From the NCBI GenBank assembly GCA_964344725.1, contig CAYFOI010000025.1:1-22251 (forward strand): DNA of 22,251 nucleotides, in the 5' to 3' direction. The DNA is from CG2-30-44-17 sp964344725 (GTDB lineage Bacteria > Patescibacteriota > Gracilibacteria > UBA1369 > UBA12470). The position numbers and the translations under genes were made by a program. Position 1 is the stretch's first letter, and every line of letters starts with the position of its first letter. Under the pieces are notes generated by a model that saw only the letters and a program-made list of their open reading frames with translations, did not search any database and was not told where the DNA came from. Below are positions 5,543-12,424 of the stretch, piece after piece.

Positions 5543-7681
5543 ATGGTAGCAGATTTAGATAAAAAAATAAAAACAATCATTAAGAAACTGCCCACTAAGC
5601 CGGGTATTTATAAAATGATGGGGAAGGACGGCTCGGTTCTTTATATCGGCAAAGCCAAAAATCTCAAGAAACGTGTACAGACCTATTTCCGTGATTCGGC
5701 TAAGCTGACGGTGCGCAAAACCAAGATGATTGCTCGTACGCATGACATTGAATATATAACTGTCGATTCTGAGCTTGAGGCGCTGATTCTCGAGTCTAAT
5801 CTTATCAAAGAGCTCAAGCCTCGTTACAATGTGATGCTGAAGGACGATAAGAATTTCGTTTATATCAAGGTTTTTGACGAGGATTTCCCGCGGATCAAGA
5901 TTGTTCGTCAGGTTGAGAAGGACTCGGCTAAATATTATGGACCTAAGACTTCTGCTAAGAAGGCTCGTAAGACTGTTGAGGTTCTGAGAGGGCTGTTTCC
6001 TATCCGTGATTGTGACCTGGGGATTCGACATGTTGAGGATGGGATAAATGGTTCGAGCGTTGAGGTCTATAAGAAAACTATCAAATTCCCGTGTTTGCAG
6101 AGTCATATCAATACTTGCTGCGCTCCTTGTATTGGAGAGGTTTCTAAGGAGGATTATGATGGGATGGTTGGGCAGATTTGCAGATTCCTCGAGGGGAAGT
6201 CGGATCATTTGTTGGCTATGCTGCGAGGAGATATGGAGATTGCTGTTCGCGAGAAGCGTTTCGAAGATGCGGCACGGATGCGTGACAAGATCCAGTCTAT
6301 TGAGAGTGTGCTTGAGAAGCAGAAGATTTCTGAGGCTGACGATGTAAATCAAGATGTTCTCGGGTATTATATGGGCATCGGTAAGGTCTTCGTTAATCTT
6401 TTTGTGATTCGTAGCGGAAAGTTAATCGATAATGAGCAGTTTGTTCTAAATGTGAACGATGTGGCGGAGGAGGATCTTTCGGAGGTCTTTGAGGGATTTT
6501 TGCGGGACTATTATGGCAAAAGTAGTTTCCGGCCTGATTCGGTCCTGCTTCCTTTCGCAATAGAAGGGGAGAAGCTTATCTCGGAGATGCTTGGGGTTAA
6601 GATTTTTTATCCTAAAAAAGGTGAAAAACATAAGCTGGTCGAGATGTCGATGAAAAACGCGGAGCATTACTACAAGCAGATGATGGTGAAATGGGAGTCT
6701 GACAAGGCTTACGATCCGTTGAAGGCGCTCGAGTCTTTGCAGAAGGAGCTGGGGCTCAAAAAGAAGATCAAAAGGATTGAGACTTACGATATTTCGCACA
6801 ACTCTGGGGAGTTCACGATTGGTGCGATGACTGTGATGATGAATGGTGAGCCAAAGAACAAGGATTATCGGCATTTTAAGATTAAGACTGTTGATGGGAT
6901 TGACGATTATGCGTCTCTTGCAGAAGTGCTTTCGCGTCGTTTGAAGTATATTTTGACCGCCATTCCAAAAGGTGTGACTATGCGAAAAGGGCTTAAAAAA
7001 GATACGGATGCCGTTTTGGCGATTTTGAAGAAAGAAAATTTGAATTCTGATGATCTTGTTATGAAAGATAGCGTGATTCTGGAGAGTAAGAAGAAGATTG
7101 TTGGGTTCGGGCGGCTAAGACACCATGAAGACGACAAGGATACGATTAATTCATTGTGGGTGAGTCCGGTGGTGAGGAAGAAGGGGCTTGGGCATTTGGT
7201 TTTATGGAATTTGGTCAGTAGATCGAAGGCTAAGAGGATTTATATCGGATGCAACACGGCGAATGCTCCTTTTTATGAAAAGTTTGGGTTCCGGCATGTA
7301 CGGAAATATCCTAAGTTCATGGAGAATCCTAAGTATTGTGTGAGCGGGGCTTGTGGGCTTTCGGAATATGGGGTTTTTGCTTATGAGAGGAATGATGACA
7401 AGGTTTTCAAAACTGTTCCTGACCTTGTTCTTGTGGATGGTGGCAAGGGGCAGTTAACAAAAGTTGCTGACGTCTGGAAGCGCTTTAATGCGAAAATACC
7501 TTTGGTGGCGATGGATAAGAGTGGAAAGAAATTGTGGAAGACCAAGGGTGGGAAAGTCGCAGATTCAGGTTTGAAATCTGATTCTCAGCCTTTTTACCTG
7601 TTACAGCGCTCAATTGATGAGGCTCATAGATTTTCGAACCGCTTGCGTGAGGAATTGCAGCTTAAAAAGATGACTTCCTAG
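5543..7681 (+). CDS. uvrC: Excinuclease subunit UvrC with an internal GNAT acetyltransferase domain
   Basis: UvrC cuts on both sides of a DNA lesion in nucleotide excision repair. I start at the ATG at 5543, where GGA lies five bases upstream, giving 712 aa; an earlier in-frame ATG at 5489 overlaps the divergent gene. In order: GIY-YIG nuclease (GIY 21-23, YIG 34-36, Arg 44, Glu in ESNLIKELKPRYN); the Cys cluster (RDC, FPC, NTCC, PC) known in UvrC to hold an Fe-S cluster; a UVR helix pair near residue 250; and the RNase H-like nuclease, with D416 (YDISH), D455 (GIDDY), D632 (LVDGGKG) and H695 (DEAHRF), matching E. coli D399, D438, D466 and H538. Between about residues 465 and 622, exactly where RRLK normally runs into PDLVLVDGG, lies a complete GNAT domain with its acetyl-CoA loop RKKGLG (about 545-550) and FYEKFGF. 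The protein ends 17 residues after H695, so the usual C-terminal helix-hairpin-helix pair is missing. Confidence 0.95.
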   Translation: MVADLDKKIKTIIKKLPTKPGIYKMMGKDGSVLYIGKAKNLKKRVQTYFRDSAKLTVRKTKMIARTHDIEYITVDSELEALILESNLIKELKPRYNVMLKDDKNFVYIKVFDEDFPRIKIVRQVEKDSAKYYGPKTSAKKARKTVEVLRGLFPIRDCDLGIRHVEDGINGSSVEVYKKTIKFPCLQSHINTCCAPCIGEVSKEDYDGMVGQICRFLEGKSDHLLAMLRGDMEIAVREKRFEDAARMRDKIQSIESVLEKQKISEADDVNQDVLGYYMGIGKVFVNLFVIRSGKLIDNEQFVLNVNDVAEEDLSEVFEGFLRDYYGKSSFRPDSVLLPFAIEGEKLISEMLGVKIFYPKKGEKHKLVEMSMKNAEHYYKQMMVKWESDKAYDPLKALESLQKELGLKKKIKRIETYDISHNSGEFTIGAMTVMMNGEPKNKDYRHFKIKTVDGIDDYASLAEVLSRRLKYILTAIPKGVTMRKGLKKDTDAVLAILKKENLNSDDLVMKDSVILESKKKIVGFGRLRHHEDDKDTINSLWVSPVVRKKGLGHLVLWNLVSRSKAKRIYIGCNTANAPFYEKFGFRHVRKYPKFMENPKYCVSGACGLSEYGVFAYERNDDKVFKTVPDLVLVDGGKGQLTKVADVWKRFNAKIPLVAMDKSGKKLWKTKGGKVADSGLKSDSQPFYLLQRSIDEAHRFSNRLREELQLKKMTS

Positions 7682-7682
7682 G

Positions 7683-7710
7683 TTGACGTGCTGCGTATAT
7701 AGGGTATAAT
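7683..7710 (+). promoter_or_regulatory. Sigma-70-type promoter upstream of the 291-aa gene
   Basis: TTGACG (7683-7688), a 16-base spacer and a perfect TATAAT (7705-7710) lie immediately after the uvrC stop. The ATG at 7735 follows 24 bases later. The leader is T-rich and lacks a Shine-Dalgarno sequence. Confidence 0.75.
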
Positions 7711-7734
7711 CTATTCCTGTTTTAATTTTGTTGT

Positions 7735-8610
7735 ATGGTTCAAGTTTTAGACTCTCAAATTGGTCTCTCAGAGAACCCTAGTACTCTTATGCCTGGGTTT
7801 CTTAAATCTGGGTTGATTGAATCGGGGATAGATATAACTGACGATGCGGCTATTGAAGATCTGTCTACTGCTCAATTAGCTAGAGGGCTTGCATCGCTTA
7901 TGCCTTATGAAACTGAAGATGGCAGGAGGCGTATATCTGTATATTTTGCTGCTGATCCTGATTCTAGGATGGAATGTAAGCGTGGCAATACTGTTTATCA
8001 GATTGAAATTGATTATTTTGATGAGCATGGTTGTCGTTTTGCGACAACTTTGTATTTTTTGAATGAACAAACAGGTGCTGTTTCTCGAAAACTTGTTTGT
8101 CCAAATGATATTGATAATGTTGATTTTCCTCATCATCGTGCTCTTGAGGAGCACATTACGCAAACTTATGGTGATGGTTTTTTCGAGTTTGATTGTTATG
8201 ATGAACACCTGCGACAAGAGCTGTTAGATGCTGTTCCTTGTCTTCAAGGTCGTGAGTCAAGAGGACCTAGTGATTTTCAGCAAGAAAGACTTTTGGCCTT
8301 GTTGGTTTATATGCGTTCGTATATGCAAACTCGTATTGGTGATAGTGATAGGCTGCTTTTTGCAGGCTATCCTCTTAACGCTACATATCGTGGAGCACCT
8401 TGTTATCTGCAATTTCAGGGAGGAGATTTGCCTACCCTTTATTACAGATTGCGTTCTGATAGGGATGGTCATGTTAATGGTTGGCGTTTAGTTGAGACAG
8501 GTGGTCGTCAGACTACGGATACTCCGGAAGTATTTTGGCAGATGTCTGATGCTGCAGATTATTTGCTTGTAGGAGATGTTATTGGACGTCAAAATGCAAT
8601 GGTTGCGTGA
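7735..8610 (+). CDS. Unknown 291-aa protein
   Basis: No family recognised. The protein is acidic and soluble, without a signal peptide or membrane segment. Residues about 60-130 alternate like a beta sheet (RRISVYFAADP, VYQIEIDYFD, RFATTLYFLN), residues 150-210 look helical (RLLALLVYMRSYMQT), and the C-terminal third returns to strands (APCYLQFQGG, TLYYRLR, WRLVETGG). It has its own strong promoter, so it is probably a monocistronic gene. Third codon positions are T-rich, as in the other orphan genes of the window, unlike uvrC just upstream. A lineage-specific protein is the simplest reading. Confidence 0.65.
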   Translation: MVQVLDSQIGLSENPSTLMPGFLKSGLIESGIDITDDAAIEDLSTAQLARGLASLMPYETEDGRRRISVYFAADPDSRMECKRGNTVYQIEIDYFDEHGCRFATTLYFLNEQTGAVSRKLVCPNDIDNVDFPHHRALEEHITQTYGDGFFEFDCYDEHLRQELLDAVPCLQGRESRGPSDFQQERLLALLVYMRSYMQTRIGDSDRLLFAGYPLNATYRGAPCYLQFQGGDLPTLYYRLRSDRDGHVNGWRLVETGGRQTTDTPEVFWQMSDAADYLLVGDVIGRQNAMVA

Positions 8611-8614
8611 AGTA

Positions 8615-8623
8615 TGGTAGAAT
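8615..8623 (+). promoter_or_regulatory. Extended -10 promoter of the yqeY-type gene
   Basis: TG-G-TAGAAT (TG at 8615-8616, hexamer 8618-8623) lies 33 bases before the ATG at 8657 and just after the preceding stop. No convincing -35 box is seen, as is usual with an extended -10. The same TATGGTA core occurs at the pilB promoter. Confidence 0.45.
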
Positions 8624-8656
8624 TGCTGGCGAAAGTTATTTGTTAATTTTTGCTAC

Positions 8657-9103
8657 ATGCTGAAAGATCAAATTGTCGCCGATCTAAAAGAGGCGATGCT
8701 CGCTAAAGACGAGATACGGGTTTCAACTCTGCGAATGCTTAAGGCTGCTATTATGAAGTTCGAGGTTAGTGGTGGTGCGAAAAAAGAGGCGACTGACGAG
8801 GATGTCGTTGCTCTTGTAAAAAAAGAGCTCAAAGGGCGCAAAGATGCTGCTGAGCAGTTTCGCAATGGTGGTCGTGAGGAACTTGCTGTGAAAGAAGAGG
8901 CTGAAGCTAAGATTCTTGATGCTTATATGCTAGAGCAAATGAGCGAGGAGCAGGTTAGGGAAGTTGTCGCTGCTGTTATTACTGAGACCGGTGCCGAAGG
9001 ACCTGCGGATTTTGGCAAGGTCATGGGTGCTGCGATGGGTAAGTTAAAAGGCCAAGCTGATGGAGGCCTGGTGAATAAGGTGGTTAAGGAGCTTTTGGGC
9101 TAA
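8657..9103 (+). CDS. yqeY: GatB/YqeY domain protein
   Basis: A stand-alone YqeY protein of 148 aa, normal for the family, homologous to the tail domain of GatB, the amidotransferase subunit that makes Gln-tRNA and Asn-tRNA. Its own role is thought to be tRNA-related but is not settled. Diagnostic blocks are LKEAMLAKDEIRVSTLRMLKAAI, KKELKGRKDAAEQFRNGGREEL (about residues 54-75), EEAEAKILDAYMLEQMSEEQ, and the end GKVMGAAMGKLKGQADGGLVNKVVKELL. Start at the only sensible ATG. Its last four bases overlap, tail to tail, the minus-strand gene at 9100-9432. Confidence 0.93.
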   Translation: MLKDQIVADLKEAMLAKDEIRVSTLRMLKAAIMKFEVSGGAKKEATDEDVVALVKKELKGRKDAAEQFRNGGREELAVKEEAEAKILDAYMLEQMSEEQVREVVAAVITETGAEGPADFGKVMGAAMGKLKGQADGGLVNKVVKELLG

Positions 9104-9432
9104 GCTGCTGCATCTAGAAGCCTAGTTCTTGCTTCTTGGCGTGCTAAAAACCTTTCTAATCCCGTTCTTACTTCTGCTTGTTTTGGAGCAAGTCTTGGTA
9201 AGTCGCCGACAAGTCCTTGCTTCCTTTGTGCTGCCATGCGACTGGGTGGCATAATAATTTCTTCCGGATCTGGCGGGGCGATTCTTCTATCTAGGACTGC
9301 TATAATCCTGTCTTCAGGTCCTCTAGATGGGCCGCTTGCGTTGTCGATTCTTGTTCCGTATATTGCGCTACCTCCTCCTAATGGTGTCGGAGGGTAATGA
9401 TTTGTATGTTTTTGTTCCCGGCATGCTGTCAT
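9100..9432 (-). CDS. Unknown basic, partly disordered 110-aa protein
   Basis: No family recognised. The N-terminal 30 residues are rich in Pro, Gly, His and Ser (NHYPPTPLGGG) and look disordered. The middle has PPDPEEIIMPPSRMA, and the C-terminal 45 residues form a predicted basic amphipathic helix (TGLERFLARQEARTRLLDAA). Sparse hydrophobic content argues for a flexible or nucleic-acid-binding protein. The stop overlaps the stop of yqeY by four bases. TTGACA upstream on this strand sits next to the pilus terminator. The gene could be spurious, since only composition and the clean start region support it. Confidence 0.45.
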   Translation of the reverse strand: MTACREQKHTNHYPPTPLGGGSAIYGTRIDNASGPSRGPEDRIIAVLDRRIAPPDPEEIIMPPSRMAAQRKQGLVGDLPRLAPKQAEVRTGLERFLARQEARTRLLDAAA

Positions 9433-9483
9433 AATTAATCAAGGCGTACAGTATTTGCATAATACCTTCTTGCTGTCAAACAA

Positions 9484-9511
9484 AAAAGGCCCCGACGAAT
9501 CGAGGCCTTTT
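9484..9511 (-). terminator. Intrinsic terminator of the pilus operon
   Basis: AAAAGGCC (9484-9491) and GGCCTTTT (9504-9511) form a perfect 8-bp stem around a GC-rich inner part (CGA/TCG). On the minus strand the stem ends in a run of T, 16 bases after the pilin stop at 9528. The near-symmetry means it may also work on the plus strand. Confidence 0.85.
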
Positions 9512-9527
9512 GAAATTTTCTAAAAAA

Positions 9528-9962
9528 CTAGCGAGTTACAGAAATTGTTTCTGATAGCTCTGCACTTGGAGCTGCTACTGTGATTCTGCTTGTAGTTGCA
9601 TCTAGAACGATTGTGTATCCAGTTGCGTAACTACTACAACTTGTGTAAGAAGCTCCAGATCCTGTTGGATCGTAAGGCATTTCAGCCAAGTATGTAGGAA
9701 CCAAGTCAGTACAAATGTCGATTCCTGCAGCACTGATTTCTGTAGCTGTGTTGGTGATTGCGCTAGGGAATGCACCTCTGTTGTCTACAGAATATTCATA
9801 AACAGCGTCAATGATTGCTTTGACGTCGCTGTCTCTTTGAGAGTTGTTGGCTTGTTTGATCTGCCTAGATGGGTTGACTGCGATGATTACGATTCCTGCA
9901 AGGATCGCAATGATCACGATGACGAGGAGTACCTCGATCAGGGTGAAGCCTTTTTTGTTCAT
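9528..9962 (-). CDS. pilA: Type IV pilin, probable major subunit
   Basis: A 144-aa prepilin. The class III signal is MNKKG, with cleavage expected between Gly5 and Phe6, followed by TLIEVLLVIVIIAILAGIVI, the conserved pilin helix with Glu at mature position 5. The segment PSRQIKQANNSQRDSDVKAI and the compact C-terminal domain with Cys-Thr and Ser-Cys-Ser, which could close a disulfide loop, resemble pilins found in CPR genomes. As the last gene before a strong terminator, after an 85-base gap, it may be expressed more than the minor pilins. A hairpin at 9999-10025 lies in that gap. The ATG has no Shine-Dalgarno sequence. Calling it the major subunit rests on its simple pilin-only architecture and operon position. 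Confidence 0.9.
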   Translation of the reverse strand: MNKKGFTLIEVLLVIVIIAILAGIVIIAVNPSRQIKQANNSQRDSDVKAIIDAVYEYSVDNRGAFPSAITNTATEISAAGIDICTDLVPTYLAEMPYDPTGSGASYTSCSSYATGYTIVLDATTSRITVAAPSAELSETISVTR

Positions 9963-9998
9963 GGGCTGTGGGGGTAAAATTTTATTTTTGTTATTTTT

Positions 9999-10025
9999 AA
10001 ATGCGCTAAAGTTCGGAGCGCGTTT
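9999..10025. promoter_or_regulatory. Hairpin in the leader of the major pilin gene
   Basis: GCGCT (10003-10007) pairs with AGCGC (10017-10021), extended by AAAT/GTTT pairs on the outside, around a 9-base loop. It lies between the 61-aa gene and the pilin gene. On the minus strand it is followed by ATTTAAAAAT, not a T run, so an RNA-processing or stability element fits better than a terminator. Confidence 0.45.
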
Positions 10026-10047
10026 TTATTACAAGGGCTATTTTACC

Positions 10048-10233
10048 TTACTCTGGTTGCTTAGACAAGTTTAAATATTTATCCCACTCGATTACGGGCA
10101 AATTGATTTCTACAGCCGTTTCCGATTCGTCCAATTCCTTGTCCCAATTTATGTATATGACAGATGAGTAAATCGTAATAATTACGAAGAGCACGGTTGT
10201 TGCTATCAGGTATATATAGTTTTTATTTAACAT
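10048..10233 (-). CDS. Small single-pass membrane protein of the pilus operon (61 aa)
   Basis: One transmembrane segment (about residues 7-28, IYLIATTVLFVIITIYSSVIYI) preceded by a short basic N-terminus and followed by about 33 acidic residues outside. Its start overlaps the end of the PilO-like gene by 11 bases, so it is probably translationally coupled. Position after pilM-N-O is where pilP would sit, but there is no lipobox and it is far shorter than PilP (about 175 aa). It may be a reduced alignment-complex partner or an unrelated small membrane protein. No family recognised. Confidence 0.6.
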   Translation of the reverse strand: MLNKNYIYLIATTVLFVIITIYSSVIYINWDKELDESETAVEINLPVIEWDKYLNLSKQPE

Positions 10234-10765
10234 AGAGTCTGATCTTAATGGATATATTTTCTCCTGCTGTGTCGGATGACAGATTCACGAAGTCGAATTC
10301 GTAAATCTTTGTATAATAAGTCAGCTCTTCTAATGCTCCTAGGAAGCTTACTAACTCTGTTTTTCCCCAAAAAAATTCCAATTGGTAGTCGAGGGTATTG
10401 CCTTTGTTGGATGTTTCTTCTTCGGCTATTTCTATAGATTTTAGCTTTAATTGTATGCCTATTTCTTCTGCAGCATGTTCCATGTCTGATATGAATTGTA
10501 TGTATTCTATTTCAGAGTCTGGTCTTAATGTGTGTACGTGATCTATAGCTTCTTCTGTGCCTTCTGTATAAAGCTTAAGGCTTTGTTCGAAGTTTGACTG
10601 TAAGTTGTCGGTTGAATTTAGAAACGCATTAAGCTCTTTTATGTCCTTGTTAATACATGTTAGTGAATAGCCTATAAATATGACGACAAACGCGCTAACA
10701 AATGTTAGTACGAGACTAAGTTTGAAAACTCTTTTTGCGAAATGTGATGGTTCAGCTAGAAGCAT
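10223..10765 (-). CDS. pilO: PilO-like pilus alignment protein
   Basis: Length 180 aa. There is a short cytoplasmic N-terminus, one membrane segment (about residues 14-36, FKLSLVLTFVSAFVVIFIGY), a coiled-coil stretch (about 40-75) and a ferredoxin-like domain outside the membrane (EIYEF to IRLYVK). PilO works with PilM and PilN to link the inner-membrane platform to the pilus. This fits the segment order and the position right after the PilM-PilN fusion, but sequence identity alone would not prove it. The ATG overlaps the end of the upstream gene by 14 bases, indicating coupled translation. Confidence 0.75.
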   Translation of the reverse strand: MLLAEPSHFAKRVFKLSLVLTFVSAFVVIFIGYSLTCINKDIKELNAFLNSTDNLQSNFEQSLKLYTEGTEEAIDHVHTLRPDSEIEYIQFISDMEHAAEEIGIQLKLKSIEIAEEETSNKGNTLDYQLEFFWGKTELVSFLGALEELTYYTKIYEFDFVNLSSDTAGENISIKIRLYVK

Positions 10766-12386
10766 ATTCTGGTAAGTTTGCGAAATTTAGTATGATATTG
10801 ATTTGAAATGGTATGTTGGACCTGGTGTCAAAACTAGATAGCGGCATCTCTGCCGATGTTATTATTTCTGACTCATCAAGAATATCTTGAAGCGCTAGAA
10901 GCGAATTTCTTTCATCAGCAGTGCCTGTTATTGCGATAGAAGTATCTATATCTGAATATTTGATTGAATTTATTTGTATTCCTTCTGGCAAAATAGCGTA
11001 GATTTCTTCTATTGTTGTCGGTACCGAAAACAAACTACCGTCTATATTGCTTAGAATTGCAACTTCTGCGTTGAAGTCTTCCAAGTCTTCTTTGATCTCT
11101 TGGTATCTTGTTCCGTACAAAGTTAGCTCTATGTTGTATTTTTTGATCTCTAGGTTTTCGCGTTCGTAACTCTTTGTAAGGTGCTGATAAAATATAACAC
11201 CTGCAATACTTAGACTTACAAATGACATTATTAGTGATCCTGCGATTATTGCTAATTCAAGTTTTTTGCTGAAAAATTGTCTTTTAAGCCAGCTTGGTAT
11301 CAGGTTGATTTGTTTCTTTTCTCGTGATTTGATCGCGTTCAGTGCTACTCCTATTGCATTAGTGAAATAGATTGAATAAGGGGCTTTTCCTGTGTCTTCT
11401 TTTTGCGTAAATCTTTCGTCTTCGATTTTTAGGCCTTTTTTTGGGTCGCCTATGAGTATTTTTCTATTCCTGAATTCTTTCTTAGCTAATTCGTAGAAGC
11501 CTGGTAGATTCGAGAACTCTCCTGTCAGGATTATGTTTTCGACTTTGCTTTTCTTGCCTTCTTGTTTTTCGAGGATTATGTCTGTTGCCATCCTGTATTT
11601 TGCTTTGATGAACTCTTTGATTTTTTCTCTAAATTTTGTGTCTTTTTTGTGATCCTCCCACTTTTCAAATAGTTTGTCTTTGCAAAGGCCAAATTCATCG
11701 CTGATTTCGTCTATTAGTTGCGATGTTCCTTCGTTTGAACTTAAGAAGTGTTTGATTTGATTCTCTGATATAGTTAGGTAGTTTGTTGAGAGGGCTCCTA
11801 CCTCGATTATCAAGCTTTTTCCGTTTTGCGGTATCTGTTCTTCGAGTGCGTATTTAAGAGCTTCTACGTGCACCCCGTAGAGCATTGGTTTTATTCCGAT
11901 TGCGTTAAGGGATTTTGTATATTTGTCTGCGGTTTCTTTTGCTACGGCTGCAAATAATACATATTGATACTCTTTACCATTTTTATCGGGGCTGCTTTTT
12001 TTCATTACGCTGAAATCCCAATAAAGGTCTTTCATTGGATATGGTATTACCATTTCAGCTTCGTATGGCAGTGCTTTTTTGATCTCTTTGTTGTCAAGAG
12101 ATGCTGGAAATTTGAATATGTGTGTAAAAGTTATTCTTGACGGGAGTATTACTGCGACCGTTCCTGTATCTACTTTTGATGGGTTTGCGTTATTTATCAG
12201 GGAAACTAGGATTTTCTTAAAATCTTCTTCGTTCTGGATGGCTCCGTCCTTGATAACTCCTTCCGGGATTGTCTTTCTGTTGTAAGCTCTTAAGCTTACG
12301 GTTTCGTTGATTTGCTTTAGTTCCACTAGTTGTACTAGGTGGTCATGGAGGTCTATTCCGACTACTGTTTTGTGTAGTATGCTCAT
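10752..12386 (-). CDS. PilM-PilN fusion protein
   Basis: Residues 1 to about 355 are PilM, an actin-like ATPase fold: VVGIDLHDHLVQLVEL at the N-terminal phosphate-binding strand, PYEAEMVIPYPMKDLYWDF (PilM hallmark), EVG at 195-197, and ILTGEFSNLPGF for the nucleotide-base side. Residues 360-364 are INLIP, the cytoplasmic motif at the start of PilN that normally docks into a groove of PilM. A membrane segment (about 377-400), a coiled coil and a ferredoxin-like domain follow, as in PilN. So two normally separate genes form one 544-aa polypeptide. The design resembles GspL of type II secretion, which has an actin-like domain, a membrane helix and a ferredoxin-like domain. The second phosphate motif has Glu in place of the usual Asp. 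Position upstream of pilO is conserved. Confidence 0.88.
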   Translation of the reverse strand: MSILHKTVVGIDLHDHLVQLVELKQINETVSLRAYNRKTIPEGVIKDGAIQNEEDFKKILVSLINNANPSKVDTGTVAVILPSRITFTHIFKFPASLDNKEIKKALPYEAEMVIPYPMKDLYWDFSVMKKSSPDKNGKEYQYVLFAAVAKETADKYTKSLNAIGIKPMLYGVHVEALKYALEEQIPQNGKSLIIEVGALSTNYLTISENQIKHFLSSNEGTSQLIDEISDEFGLCKDKLFEKWEDHKKDTKFREKIKEFIKAKYRMATDIILEKQEGKKSKVENIILTGEFSNLPGFYELAKKEFRNRKILIGDPKKGLKIEDERFTQKEDTGKAPYSIYFTNAIGVALNAIKSREKKQINLIPSWLKRQFFSKKLELAIIAGSLIMSFVSLSIAGVIFYQHLTKSYERENLEIKKYNIELTLYGTRYQEIKEDLEDFNAEVAILSNIDGSLFSVPTTIEEIYAILPEGIQINSIKYSDIDTSIAITGTADERNSLLALQDILDESEIITSAEMPLSSFDTRSNIPFQINIILNFANLPEYASS

Positions 12387-12424
12387 TATTTTTTTGTTTT
12401 TGCGCTATGTAAGTTTAAATTCAT

